Source of the DNA: Spongorhabdus nitratireducens
GTDB taxonomy: Bacteria > Pseudomonadota > Gammaproteobacteria > Pseudomonadales > Endozoicomonadaceae
NCBI GenBank assembly: GCA_947387575.1
Contig: CANDOC010000001.1
Coordinates: 558,001 to 622,000 of the forward strand
Length of the DNA: 64,000 nucleotides
Direction of reading: 5' to 3'
Under the pieces are notes generated by a model. That model did no database searches. It saw only the letters and a program-made list of their open reading frames with translations, and was not told the origin of the DNA. Shown piece by piece: positions 1 to 8,482 of this stretch. Both the position numbers and the translations under genes were made by a program. Each line of letters begins with the position of its first letter. Position 1 is the stretch's first letter.

Positions 1-283
1 GCATCAGCGCATTGTTATGTCCTTCCCAGCAGCGGGCAGTGGACATATCTGCTTTGGCAATGGCGGTCACCATTGACCATAACTGGCGTATATTGCCTTT
101 ATGGTTGCCCAGGCCGAGTCCACCGTATTCTTTCGAGATGGTGGCGCCGTTAAATCCGGCCCGATACAGGTCCTGGATGTTATCTATCGGAAAACTGTAG
201 TTGTCGTCATACTGCTGTGCCCGCGGCGCGAACTGTTCCCGGGCAAGCCGTTGCAGGGTTGTCAGCTGTTCTGTCATCGGCAT
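1..283 (-). CDS. Acyl-CoA dehydrogenase-like protein, N-terminal part (cut by window edge)
   Basis: Only the first 94 codons are in the window. The translation begins MPMTEQLTTLQR and contains the acyl-CoA dehydrogenase N-terminal pattern: a GFNGATISKEYGGLGLG segment followed by a helix ending in STARCWEGHNNAL. This domain forms part of the FAD and acyl-substrate pocket in the family. Its start codon overlaps the stop of the upstream gene by one base (TAATG), with an AAGGGAG ribosome site 6-7 bases upstream, so it is translationally coupled to the two genes before it. The rest of the protein, including the catalytic base region, lies outside the window, so a dehydrogenase and a DszC-type monooxygenase of the same fold cannot be told apart. 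Confidence 0.75.
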   Translation of the reverse strand, partial: MPMTEQLTTLQRLAREQFAPRAQQYDDNYSFPIDNIQDLYRAGFNGATISKEYGGLGLGNHKGNIRQLWSMVTAIAKADMSTARCWEGHNNALM

Positions 284-1092
284 TACAGACTCCCTTCGCC
301 ATCGGTCTTATAGAAAAACTCGCGAACGAAAAAGCTGGACTGGCTGTTATCCTTGAACGAGAAATAGCCGGCAATAATCAGCAGTCCCTTGTTCTCATTC
401 ATGGCCAGCACCGCTTCAGTATTTTCCATATCCAGCCGGGCCTGACAGGCCACAAGATCGTTTGAATCCGGGGAGTAGCTGTGCAATTTGACCGGCGCAC
501 TGCCCCAGTCGCCCGGCTGAAAGCCGGTATTCGATCCGGTCAGGCTGATATACAGTCCATCCGGCTGCTGGTGGAATTTGACTGAACCGATGGCCCGGGC
601 CTTGTTATAGGTGTTGTTCCAGTTACCCAGATAATACGAAGCATCGATGCCCTGCCCGTACTGCATCAGCTTTTTATCGGTTTTGTAAAAGAACTCACGA
701 CAGATATAGGCGTTACGATTGCTGCCGTCCTTAAATTTGTTATACGACTGAATCACCATCACGCCGTACTTCACATTGGCAACCACCTGGGTTTCCATAA
801 AACCGAAGTCATAATTGCCGACAAAGCCTTCCACCACACTGGAGCTGACATTGGATGAAAAGGTCTCACACTGCAGCTCGCCCCAGTCCTGTTCCTGCTG
901 ATCCAGCAACCCGAAGCAGCGAATCTTTAACCCAGATTCGTCCAGTTTTACTTCAATACGGCTGATCTGACCGGTTTTGGGATTGTTGTTTTCCCACTGA
1001 CCGGCAAGGTCTTCAATATCGGCACCCCATTCATGATAAAACTCGGACAGCACATCATCGTTTTTGGTCGACTTATAATTGTTGGAATTCAT
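283..1092 (-). CDS. Hypothetical protein with two tandem beta-rich repeats
   Basis: A 269-residue protein with no signal peptide. It is built of two similar halves (about residues 28-135 and 148-265). Each half opens with a G-x-W-x-N motif (GQWENN, GNWNNT), has a DWG tripeptide near its middle, and closes with REFFYK. Alternating hydrophobic residues suggest a beta-barrel or lipocalin-like fold for each half; this is inference. The start overlaps the stop of the shikimate-dehydrogenase-like gene (ATGA) and the stop overlaps the next start, so all three genes form one coupled operon. I do not recognise a named family. Context suggests binding of a small product or intermediate made by the neighbours. 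Confidence 0.7.
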   Translation of the reverse strand: MNSNNYKSTKNDDVLSEFYHEWGADIEDLAGQWENNNPKTGQISRIEVKLDESGLKIRCFGLLDQQEQDWGELQCETFSSNVSSSVVEGFVGNYDFGFMETQVVANVKYGVMVIQSYNKFKDGSNRNAYICREFFYKTDKKLMQYGQGIDASYYLGNWNNTYNKARAIGSVKFHQQPDGLYISLTGSNTGFQPGDWGSAPVKLHSYSPDSNDLVACQARLDMENTEAVLAMNENKGLLIIAGYFSFKDNSQSSFFVREFFYKTDGEGSL

Positions 1093-2558
1093 GCACTACA
1101 CTCTTTCATCTGTTTACATCCCCTGATCTCTTGCCTGCTCACGACAGCAGTAGAATTTATGTCAAGGCCGGTCATAAACTTGAACTGATAGCGGGTTTGC
1201 AGCTCGGCTACTCTTTCACCATCGACACAACGCAGATTGTTTTTGCGGCAGTATTCAATTAGCGATGTGGCTTTATCCGGTAGATATACATACTCAATAA
1301 CAGCGCAGTCTTTATTGAGCCGGTTAAAATCGAAGAGGTTGTTCCACTGGTTTTTGGCCAGCGGAGTAGTATGAATAATGATGTCATAGGGTGCCGGGTC
1401 GAAATCAGCCAGAGGAATAAAAGGCAGATCATGCTCGACTGCAAACCTGCTGGCCGTAGCCACTGACCGGTTCACCAGAGTGAGGTCGACCCCTTTGCTG
1501 CCAAGCGTTACAGCTACTGACTTGCCTGCCCCGCCAAAGCCGACAAGGGCAATCTTTTTATTGATCCAATCCGGATCCACCTCATTCAGGGCATCAAGAC
1601 AGCCCGGCGCATCGGTGCTGAGAGCAAGCCAGCCGAGTTTATTGACCATCAGGTTGGAACAAGCCGATTCAATAACGTCGGTACCGCCATAACTGGTAGC
1701 CAGGTCGAAGGCCTGGTATTTAAACGGCGCGACGACTGTCAGTCCGGAAATGGCAGGGTTCATGAGTGGGTTGTTGATCACCGAGTCAAACAGCTCATGC
1801 AGACTGTCGGCCTGAAACGGCAGATATAAATACGGCAGGTTGAGGTTACGATAGGCAGAATTATGCAACCTTAATGAAGCACGCTTTAACGTCTTTGCTC
1901 CGGCGATACCGAAGATATGTTTGACCGGATAGATGTTGGGCAGGCCAAAGTCTGTCACCAGACTTGCCGCGTCCAGATAATCACTCTGCTCATTGGCATC
2001 AATTAAGGAAGGCATGATCGGGCTACCGTAAAAGGCAGCCAGTATCTGGGTCCAGATAGCCTGAGGGCCGATACCATAGGTAATCAGATCGGAACGCTGA
2101 CAACGGTGCAACAGTGCCAGTGCAGGAACAGCATCACCTGTTGAAGCGGCGTCGAGCTGTAACCGGTAATATCGGGCCGGGGTACGTTGATATTTATCAA
2201 GACGCGAAGCCAGTTCCTCAACCGTCTCCGGTGTGCCCTGCCAGCTGATCAGCCGTTTATCTGCGGGAATAGCCTGAAGCACTTCAGGAGTCAGATCACG
2301 TTCGCCTTCCAGCTCGATCAGGTCATAATCGGGAGAAGCCTCGATCAGCCTGCGGTGCCTTAGCGTCAGCGGGCCGTCAAAATTGCCGCCTTCAGAAATG
2401 CTTTTCAGAGAGTAGAGTAAGGAGAATTGATCTAGCCTTTGCAGACAGGCTTCACTCGGATGCCACAAGTCACCGCGGACTTCAATCAATTCAACTTCAG
2501 AGGGTAAATCAACAACTTTATGTAGCTGATCATGTCCATAAATTACAGAAGAAAGCAC
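1089..2558 (-). CDS. Fused type I dehydroquinase-like / shikimate dehydrogenase-like protein
   Basis: 489 residues in two parts. Residues about 20-210 resemble a type I 3-dehydroquinate dehydratase barrel (IEVRGD near the start, then YDLIELEGE). Residues about 215-470 resemble shikimate dehydrogenase: substrate-domain pieces (NNPLMNPAISGLTVVAPFK), the NADP Rossmann motif GFGGAGKSVA, and a C-terminal RYQFKFMTGLD in place of the usual QA-rich helix. The order is that of the AroDE fusions of plants and chlamydiae. Several catalytic positions look substituted (for example no clear N-x-T-x-P-x-K-x substrate motif), so the true substrate may be a shikimate-like secondary metabolite. The start is GTG with GGAG 11 bases upstream. 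It is the first gene of a three-gene coupled operon. Confidence 0.7.
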   Translation of the reverse strand: MLSSVIYGHDQLHKVVDLPSEVELIEVRGDLWHPSEACLQRLDQFSLLYSLKSISEGGNFDGPLTLRHRRLIEASPDYDLIELEGERDLTPEVLQAIPADKRLISWQGTPETVEELASRLDKYQRTPARYYRLQLDAASTGDAVPALALLHRCQRSDLITYGIGPQAIWTQILAAFYGSPIMPSLIDANEQSDYLDAASLVTDFGLPNIYPVKHIFGIAGAKTLKRASLRLHNSAYRNLNLPYLYLPFQADSLHELFDSVINNPLMNPAISGLTVVAPFKYQAFDLATSYGGTDVIESACSNLMVNKLGWLALSTDAPGCLDALNEVDPDWINKKIALVGFGGAGKSVAVTLGSKGVDLTLVNRSVATASRFAVEHDLPFIPLADFDPAPYDIIIHTTPLAKNQWNNLFDFNRLNKDCAVIEYVYLPDKATSLIEYCRKNNLRCVDGERVAELQTRYQFKFMTGLDINSTAVVSRQEIRGCKQMKECSA

Positions 2559-3015
2559 GAATATCTAGACTCCATCCATAGAACTTGTCGCTAAATAAGC
2601 TACTTTTTTTGTTATTAAAGCCTGTTTTACAACGTGCTTTTTACTGCTGACGCATGTGTCAGCAACAGGTATATCACTACATCCATATGACCATGGATAG
2701 GTATCCTAACCTAGAGTTTTGCGTAAAACCATATCATTCACTATTAATTATTCTGATTTGGTGTCGAAAAAGAATGGCGGGCGTTTTCAGGAGATGCTGG
2801 CTGTATACTAGTGGAATTTCCTGAGCCTTGCGCCCGATAGTGAGCCTTGTGCTCGATAGATAGAAAGCCTGACTGAAATACATTGCAAACAGGTTAAGGC
2901 CACTGACTATTAATACGAGTGAGTCCTGCCCACAGCAAAAGCAAAAATAGCCAGTGTAATTTGCTGCTCTCTGGTGAGAGGGCCCGAGTGTTTCAACTCG
3001 GGCCTGATACATTAC
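2559..3015. other. Intergenic region, 457 bp, no supported gene
   Basis: This gap holds the upstream region of the minus-strand shikimate-dehydrogenase-like operon and the downstream region of the minus-strand GNAT gene. A 92-codon frame exists on the minus strand but its translation has no coding character. Apart from the hairpin at 2981-3004 I see no clear site. Confidence 0.5.
2981..3004 (-). terminator. Hairpin downstream of GNAT gene
   Basis: A perfect 9-bp inverted repeat, ggcccgagt and actcgggcc, with a 6-base loop, placed 11 bases after the stop of the minus-strand acetyltransferase gene. There is no strong T-run after it, so it may be a weak or factor-assisted terminator, or an mRNA 3' end stabiliser. 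Confidence 0.5.
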
Positions 3016-3477
3016 TTATCCGGGGAGCGTATATTTCTGACAAATACACGGGTACCCGGCATTATCCGTTTCAAAACTGGCCGCTAGCTTGAAACCAAAG
3101 CTTTTGTACAAGGCAATAGCGGTAGTATTCCCGTCCAGCACATAAGTCGAAGCCTCGTCTTCGATCTGGTCCAGCGCAACGGCAAGCAGCTTTTTGCCAA
3201 TACCCTTGCCAAAATGGGCCGGGTCAACATAAAGCCAGGAAACAATATTGCCATTGATGCCCGCAAAGCCGGTGATGGTTTCGCCTTCACAGGCAACAAA
3301 CTTGCGGGATGCCATAAAGTCTTCAATATCGTCCTTGTCATCCTGCAGCGGGATAAAGGCTTGGGGGTCGCAGGAGCCTTCAAGTTCTATCGGGCGGGCC
3401 CGGTCGTGGATTTCAAAAACCCGCTGCTTGTCGCTGGTTTCATAATTGCGAATGGTGATTACTGCTTTGTTATTCAT
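3016..3477 (-). CDS. GNAT-family N-acetyltransferase
   Basis: A 153-residue single-domain GNAT protein. The acetyl-CoA binding segment is clear: VSWLYVDPAHFGKGIGKKLLAVAL (residues about 79-102) gives the strand and the G-x-G-x-G/K loop, and ALYKSFGFK near residue 122 is the usual C-terminal helix-strand. The family transfers acetyl groups from acetyl-CoA to amines; the substrate cannot be read from the sequence. It stands alone between the aro-like operon and a lipoprotein gene. Confidence 0.85.
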   Translation of the reverse strand: MNNKAVITIRNYETSDKQRVFEIHDRARPIELEGSCDPQAFIPLQDDKDDIEDFMASRKFVACEGETITGFAGINGNIVSWLYVDPAHFGKGIGKKLLAVALDQIEDEASTYVLDGNTTAIALYKSFGFKLAASFETDNAGYPCICQKYTLPG

Positions 3478-3528
3478 TTTTATAAACGGCTTTATTTTGT
3501 GTTGTTATAGAAAATAGCCACAGGGCAA

Positions 3529-3912
3529 CTATTTTTCTCCTGATAATACTATCTCCGGAAGTGGGAGCTTTTGTCTTAGTGCAGCAAACTGAGTTTGACT
3601 GAAAGGTCCAAATACAAACTCATCGCTGTCTGCAAATTTGTGATCTTTGGCCCGGTCAATGTAATAAAACACACATTGTTGTTCAGGGCAGGCATATACA
3701 GAGATGAAATCAGAGTTGGTCTTTATGGCTCGGGGTGCATCGACACGTCTGATATAAACCCCGTCCCCAACATGAAATCCGAGACGTTTTTGGCCATCAA
3801 CCCAGTAAATCTCATAGGAACCGTCATGCCATGGTGAGCAACCTCCGACAAGTAATATAACGGTCAGAAGGATAAAGGGCCTTATGATAACGGGGGCTTT
3901 TAAGTTCATCAT
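3529..3912 (-). CDS. Small lipoprotein, unknown function
   Basis: 127 residues with a lipoprotein signal: a hydrophobic stretch ending in the lipobox LVGGC (Cys about residue 25). The mature part has two further cysteines (ACPEQQC) that could form a disulphide, and a C-terminal segment FGPFSQTQFAALRQKLPLPE. It is predicted to be anchored in a membrane facing the periplasm. I do not recognise the family. It lies on the same strand as the GNAT gene 50 bases downstream of it and may share a transcript. Confidence 0.7.
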   Translation of the reverse strand: MMNLKAPVIIRPFILLTVILLVGGCSPWHDGSYEIYWVDGQKRLGFHVGDGVYIRRVDAPRAIKTNSDFISVYACPEQQCVFYYIDRAKDHKFADSDEFVFGPFSQTQFAALRQKLPLPEIVLSGEK

Positions 3913-4000
3913 AAATTCTGATGCTATTCGTCTCGGACCGCGTATTTATTGGCTATAGTGAAAAACGAGGGCATATTCCCCCAAAGACAAGGAGTCACGT

Positions 4001-4369
4001 ATGACACGGATGAAGATTTTACCCGCTATGCTCGTAATGGCAGGAATGGCCTCCACCAATATTTTGGCTGATTATAAGTATTGTGAGCCTGCCCATAAAC
4101 TTCCGGAAGACTGTGACCGTTTTGCCATGGTCGCAGGGAGCCTGTCTCATAATATGGGAACAGCTGTTTTTTCAGTAATTACTGATAATACCGGCCATCC
4201 GGATATTCATACTATGCCTTTCGCGATAGACACGAATACAGAGGAGCGTGTACAGGCAGCAGCCTGTGAAGAAAATACCGTTATGCGCAATGTTGATATT
4301 CATAGAGTAGATGATGCCTATGGTGGCACAGCTACCTTTCTCTCCAGCACTGAAGTGTCCTGCGAATAA
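4001..4369 (+). CDS. Small secreted protein, unknown function
   Basis: 122 residues starting MTRMKILPAMLVMAG with a signal peptide cut likely after ILA (about residue 23). The mature part has four cysteines at the N- and C-termini (YCEP, DCDR, AACEE, SCE). This would suit a small disulphide-stabilised periplasmic or secreted protein. AAGGAG lies 7 bases before the ATG (3989-3994). A good rho-independent terminator follows. No family recognised. Confidence 0.7.
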   Translation: MTRMKILPAMLVMAGMASTNILADYKYCEPAHKLPEDCDRFAMVAGSLSHNMGTAVFSVITDNTGHPDIHTMPFAIDTNTEERVQAAACEENTVMRNVDIHRVDDAYGGTATFLSSTEVSCE

Positions 4370-4402
4370 TTACACAGCTTTTTTCTGACTTCTGTAAAAC
4401 TA

Positions 4403-4439
4403 GATACTGTGCTTTATCGTAAGCGCAGTATCTTTTTAT
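4403..4439 (+). terminator. Rho-independent terminator
   Basis: The stem gatactgtgc / gcgcagtatc (one G-T wobble) has a 10-base loop and is followed by TTTTTATTTT. It ends the small secreted-protein gene and may also serve the converging DUF4440 gene. Confidence 0.85.
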
Positions 4440-4442
4440 TTT

Positions 4443-4835
4443 CTACGCTTCTATCTGGTTTTCTTTTTCGAGCACGAACCGTTCGCAGGGAGTACCCTGG
4501 TGGTATTTCATTTGCCAGCCGGTTTCAGTCAGCATCCAGATTGAAGATCGCTTGGCGAAGTGGCTGAAATGCCCTTCCGCATCGACAGTGGCAGACTGGT
4601 ACAACAGTAGGTAAACATCGGGCCCCAGCTTGATACTCTCGTAATCCTGGGAATGTATTCTGTTTCCCGAGGGCTGCTCACTGCCCAGCAGTTCAAGGAT
4701 GCTATTAAGGTTATAACTGTTGCCAGACTCACCAACTTCCTGAAAGTCAGGATGTAGCAACTTTAATACCTGCTCCCTGTTTGTCCGGACTTCGTACTGA
4801 TGAAGTGCTATTTCATTTTCAATGATATTGTTCAT
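4443..4835 (-). CDS. DUF4440 / NTF2-like protein
   Basis: 130 residues. The pattern matches small NTF2-fold DUF4440 proteins: an N-terminal helix followed by LLHPDFQEVGESGN, a central strand pair (DVYLLLYQSATVD) and a C-terminal strand SSIWMLTETGWQMKYHQGTPC. Members are cytoplasmic and often of unknown substrate; some are ketosteroid isomerase-like. Nothing in the neighbourhood points to a pathway. Confidence 0.8.
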   Translation of the reverse strand: MNNIIENEIALHQYEVRTNREQVLKLLHPDFQEVGESGNSYNLNSILELLGSEQPSGNRIHSQDYESIKLGPDVYLLLYQSATVDAEGHFSHFAKRSSIWMLTETGWQMKYHQGTPCERFVLEKENQIEA

Positions 4836-4872
4836 TTGATTCGGTTATAGAAATTCAAATAGCTGACTATTG

Positions 4873-5352
4873 CTATATTTCAGATGATTTTTCAATGTGT
4901 TGCGTGGCGTCATCCTTAGCTGTTCTGGTAAAGGTAAAATAGCCACAGGCGAGTACAGGAATATACAAAGCGGCTGCCAGGTAGTTGAGCCAGCTCGGAT
5001 CTCCCGAATACAGGATTGCTGTGATAGCCATATAGGGTAAAAAGCCGACAACAGCCAGAATCTTGATATTCATGCTCTGGGTATCTTCGCTGGTTCGTGC
5101 TGATAAATAGCCGCCACCAAACACACAAGCCAAAGTAAATGCCAGTGCTGTGAAATGAACGGTAAGCCCGGTGAAATCAAGCAGATCAAGTACGCGGTAA
5201 AGGGCTCCACAACCAATCAACAGAATAAAGGTGATGGCGGCGAATGCCAGACCCAGAGCAGCCGGGCTGTGTGGTACTGGCCGGGTAAATGAGTGGATAC
5301 AGTAAGCTCTGATAATCAGTACTGTAGCAGCAATATAGAGTAACCCTATCAT
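4873..5352 (-). CDS. Small integral membrane protein
   Basis: 159 residues with four or five hydrophobic segments (about residues 1-17, 32-52, 60-85, 94-113 and 120-142), so an inner-membrane protein. The C-terminus is charged (TRTAKDDATQHIEKSSEI) and probably cytoplasmic. No catalytic motif or known family recognised. The same strand and small gap suggest possible co-transcription with the DUF4440 gene. Confidence 0.65.
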   Translation of the reverse strand: MIGLLYIAATVLIIRAYCIHSFTRPVPHSPAALGLAFAAITFILLIGCGALYRVLDLLDFTGLTVHFTALAFTLACVFGGGYLSARTSEDTQSMNIKILAVVGFLPYMAITAILYSGDPSWLNYLAAALYIPVLACGYFTFTRTAKDDATQHIEKSSEI

Positions 5353-5607
5353 TCAACTTTCCTGCACAAAATTAGGCTAAAACGACGCTACCACCCGCGG
5401 GCAAACACGCTGTTGCCTGAAATAAAGAAACGGTTGTCAGGAATAGCTGAGGAAAGGTGGCGACTGCAACAGAACTTTCCCGCACACCTGGATAGAGGCT
5501 GATATTCTTGCGCTTAAACGTCGACGATCATCTTATATCAACGCTTTGACTGACAATAGAGCATCTTTAGTGCTCAATCAGGGCTGAGATATGAGAGAGA
5601 AGACTGG

Positions 5608-5769
5608 TTATTCGTCTGCAGCTCCCCGTGGTTCATCAGAAGAATCAAGTTGATGAAACGGATCAAACATCATGCTGCCATCATAATCGGTATAGTCATT
5701 GTTGACCGGGCCGTTGAATGCACAGCCGGAAAGCAGGAATGCAAGTATGGTTGCGGGAATAAACTTCAT
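5608..5769 (-). CDS. Very small lipoprotein (53 aa)
   Basis: The start chosen is the internal ATG at 5769 because a strong ribosome site (AGGAGAG) sits 5 bases before it and the protein then begins with a proper signal, MKFIPATILAFLLSGC, with the lipobox LLSGC. The mature part is short and acidic (DYTDYDGS, SSDEPRGAADE). It is probably an outer- or inner-membrane lipoprotein of unknown role. The longer frame upstream lacks a ribosome site. Confidence 0.65.
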   Translation of the reverse strand: MKFIPATILAFLLSGCAFNGPVNNDYTDYDGSMMFDPFHQLDSSDEPRGAADE

Positions 5770-5890
5770 ATCTCTCTCCTGATCGTTGATGTTGGTGCGT
5801 CTGATTTTCAAATCATCGGCGGCTACTGGAGATAGCTGAAGGTTAAAATGCAGGCAATCCAAGAATAGACAGAAAAACAGCAAGGCAGAA

Positions 5891-5930
5891 AGCAAAAACG
5901 GGAACCGGACGGCTCAATGCCCGGTTCCCG
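5891..5930 (-). terminator. Rho-independent terminator of grcA
   Basis: A perfect 10-bp stem cgggaaccgg / ccggttcccg with a 12-base loop. On the minus strand it is followed by TTTTTGCT. It lies 60 bases past the grcA stop. Confidence 0.85.
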
Positions 5931-5990
5931 CCGCAGGTACAGGCTTGCTCCCGGTTGCTACCGAAAGAACCTGTCTGGTAACACGAACGA

Positions 5991-6374
5991 TTACATGGAT
6001 TCAGTAAAGGTCCGGGTGATAACATCACGCTGCTGTTCCGGTGTCAGGGAATTAAAGCGAACAGCGTAGCCGGATACACGAATGGTCAGGGACGGATACT
6101 TTTCCGGGTTGGCGGCAGCATCTTCCAGCATTTCGCGGCTCATCACGTTGACGTTCAGGTGCTGACCACCTTCGCGCTCGGGACGAACCTGCAGATCCAC
6201 TTCACGGAAGTCGAACTCCCCCAGCTGATCCAGGGCGACGATTTCGTCTTCCTTGAACAGCTCGTCCTTGACGCACAGGCAGCGTGCCTGACCCGCTGCT
6301 TCGTCCAGCAGCCAGAAGGAGTTTTCCAGCCCGGCAGTGGCTGCAGAAGTAATCTGAATACCTTTAACGCTCAT
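5991..6374 (-). CDS. grcA: Autonomous glycyl radical cofactor GrcA
   Basis: 127 residues, the usual GrcA length. The C-terminus carries the glycyl-radical signature [24 protein letters not shown], with the radical glycine about residue 103. The protein can replace the damaged C-terminal radical domain of pyruvate formate-lyase after oxygen exposure, and so links to mixed-acid fermentation. The N-terminal 60 residues are variable, as is normal in the family. A perfect FNR box about 90 bases upstream and a strong terminator downstream define a single-gene oxygen-responsive unit. Confidence 0.95.
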   Translation of the reverse strand: MSVKGIQITSAATAGLENSFWLLDEAAGQARCLCVKDELFKEDEIVALDQLGEFDFREVDLQVRPEREGGQHLNVNVMSREMLEDAAANPEKYPSLTIRVSGYAVRFNSLTPEQQRDVITRTFTESM

Positions 6375-6459
6375 TGCAAAACCTCATTTCACCCTCGAGG
6401 GTGATTTATATTTGCGTTCAACTTGAGTTGAAATTTACTCCGCTATTTGATTCTTTTGA

Positions 6460-6473
6460 TTGATGTATATCAA
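6460..6473 (-). promoter_or_regulatory. FNR box upstream of grcA
   Basis: TTGATGTATATCAA is an exact match to the FNR consensus TTGATnnnnATCAA. It lies 86-99 bases before the grcA ATG, a suitable distance for activation of a promoter within that gap under oxygen limitation. The Fnr link is inference from the consensus. Confidence 0.8.
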
Positions 6474-6635
6474 TATCTGTTTCGCTAGAGTCGCCGAAGC
6501 TACAGAGCTTAAGGATATGTATTGACCGAAATCAGTTTTCGTATAACCAGTAGATTTTGCGCTGCAGGGTAAAGAGTTACTCGCTTTGCTTGCCGATTTG
6601 CCTGCATACCCGCATTCAACAAAAGTTGAAACTCC

Positions 6636-7199
6636 CTAGGGGTAAACAACCTGCAGTTTCGGCCAGTGCTGCAACCATTGCTTGCGCTCAACTCTGGACT
6701 CAAACAGTGCCCGCTCTCTTCGGGTGTTATAAGTCAGATGCCCGGACACTAGTGACTGAACACCAAAGGGAGCAATCAATTCAATTTCACCATTGTCTTT
6801 CAATCGAGCGCCGACGGCAGTCTCACACTCAGGCCAGTAACTCATGGCATCTGCCGTGTTGCTGTAGGGGGCATGACCATTGCGCTGATGCATGGAGGCC
6901 TGGTTTTTGACTTCCCAAATAACTTCAGGCATCTGATCTTGTAGCTCTATCTGATATTCCTGTGCCTGCTGAGGATTCGGGTTGTTGCCATCGAAGTAAA
7001 CCACATCAACATCATTCAGCGCTGTTGGCTGATAGCCGTGCAGAGAGTCCCATACCCTGTTCCTGACAAACCCGGCCGCTACCCAGCAGTCGGGCAGCTT
7101 CAGTGAGGCAACAGCAGCCAGGATCTGCATCCGGTGAGCGTCCTGTCGAATCAGTCGACTGATCAATTTTTCACCTGCTTCCGCCAGTTTCTGCATCAA
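6636..7199 (-). CDS. NTP_transf_6 (DUF925) nucleotidyltransferase-like protein
   Basis: 187 residues. Diagnostic segments of this family are present: WVAAGFVRNRVWDSLHGY (about residues 39-56) and NDVDVVYFD (about 62-70), where the Asp residues are expected to bind metal as in other nucleotidyltransferases. The segment IWEVKNQASMHQRNG and a C-terminal RERALFESRVERKQWLQHWPKL also fit. The biochemical role of the family is not established. It is divergently arranged with the GT9 gene 88 bases away. Confidence 0.85.
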   Translation of the reverse strand: MMQKLAEAGEKLISRLIRQDAHRMQILAAVASLKLPDCWVAAGFVRNRVWDSLHGYQPTALNDVDVVYFDGNNPNPQQAQEYQIELQDQMPEVIWEVKNQASMHQRNGHAPYSNTADAMSYWPECETAVGARLKDNGEIELIAPFGVQSLVSGHLTYNTRRERALFESRVERKQWLQHWPKLQVVYP

Positions 7200-7286
7200 T
7201 ACATTCCCTTTCTGTGCCCTGCCCCTCTTCCCCCGAAAAAAAAGGCATGGTTATAATCAAGACAAGAATAAAAACACAACATTTTC

Positions 7287-8312
7287 ATGGAATATACGAC
7301 AGCCATCAATCACAGGACGATCCTGAAACAATCCCGCATTGCCATTACACCGATTGCCACGCTGGGGGATGGCCTGATCTTTCTGGTAGTCGCCCAGTGT
7401 CTGGCTGACCAGGGTCACCATGTTTGCTTCTACAGTAATACCCTGCAGGGGCTGAATAACTGGTTTCCCGATATTGAGATCAAGCCATTGCCGCAAGGTG
7501 GTGACCTGACCGCAGAACTGAATCAGGCTGATCTGGTGATCTGTGATCCGCATCAGCCTCATGCAGCACAACGTATTAAAGGCAGTACCCTGTTGTCTGC
7601 TAAAAGTGCCTGGATAACTACCTCTCGGATGCCTTCAGGCCAGCCTATTGCCACTATCAACCCGAAGCTCAGCTTTTCTGTCCTTGGTACTGAAATGCCG
7701 GATGGGACTCTTTGTCGTCGTCATCTGGGGAACCTGAGTATGGTGCGATTTGCCATGGAATATTGCCGCGATGCCTTTGGGTGCCAGCAGCCCCGCAAGC
7801 ACCCGCGGTTACAGGTTCCATCCCGGTTACGGTTTCGTAGTCGGCGTGAAAGGGTTGCCATTTTTCCGGAAACTCCCATTCCTGAAAATAATTATCCGCT
7901 CAAGTATTATCTTAAAATTGCCAGGGAGCTGCGGGATAACGGTTGTATTCCCGAGTTCGTCCTGACCCCGGGGCAGCAGCAAAAACTGGGGCTGGATTTG
8001 ACACTACTGGGGCTGCGGCATCGCTCGTTTGATGATCTGGGCAGTCTGGCTGAATATATCTATGAATCAGGCTGTGTGATCAGTAATGACTCCGGCGGCG
8101 GCCATCTGTCATCGCTGCTGAATATCCCGACTGTAACGATTTATAAAAAGCGTGATGAGTTTGAATGGCGACCTGGCTGGAAGAACAGCCATATTGTCCG
8201 TCCGCTGTTTTCGCTGAAAGCAGGACAGAGGCGAATCTGGGGGCCTTTTGTCAATCGACGCCGGATTATTCGCTATGTACTGGACCATACCGACCATGTT
8301 ACAGAGATGTAA
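7287..8312 (+). CDS. Glycosyltransferase family 9 (heptosyltransferase-like)
   Basis: 341 residues with the two-domain GT-B pattern. The C-terminal half carries the GT9 signature: a SNDSGGGHLSSLLNIPTVTIY segment (about residues 267-287) that in the family binds the sugar nucleotide. The N-terminal domain begins IAITPIATLGDGLIFLVVAQCL. Such enzymes add heptose or other sugars to lipopolysaccharide cores at the inner face of the inner membrane. The gene is isolated from other LPS genes, so the acceptor is unknown. Ribosome site is weak; the start is the first ATG in frame. Confidence 0.8.
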   Translation: MEYTTAINHRTILKQSRIAITPIATLGDGLIFLVVAQCLADQGHHVCFYSNTLQGLNNWFPDIEIKPLPQGGDLTAELNQADLVICDPHQPHAAQRIKGSTLLSAKSAWITTSRMPSGQPIATINPKLSFSVLGTEMPDGTLCRRHLGNLSMVRFAMEYCRDAFGCQQPRKHPRLQVPSRLRFRSRRERVAIFPETPIPENNYPLKYYLKIARELRDNGCIPEFVLTPGQQQKLGLDLTLLGLRHRSFDDLGSLAEYIYESGCVISNDSGGGHLSSLLNIPTVTIYKKRDEFEWRPGWKNSHIVRPLFSLKAGQRRIWGPFVNRRRIIRYVLDHTDHVTEM

Positions 8313-8482
8313 CATCTGCATATTCATGCGTATTAGCTACTTGTAATATGACCTGAAAATTCGCATTATGCCCCTGCAAAACATAGGGGAATGCGGGAGT
8401 ATTCCCTAAGTTCTGTTTCATCAGCGTGTTTGTTGAAACAGAATTTTCTATTGCAACACACACAATTCAGGTCAGAACTACC

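Noticed and set aside
2734-3012. 92-codon minus-strand frame in the gap
   Set aside because: No ribosome site, no signal or motif, and the translation reads as non-coding; the hairpin at its edge explains the position.
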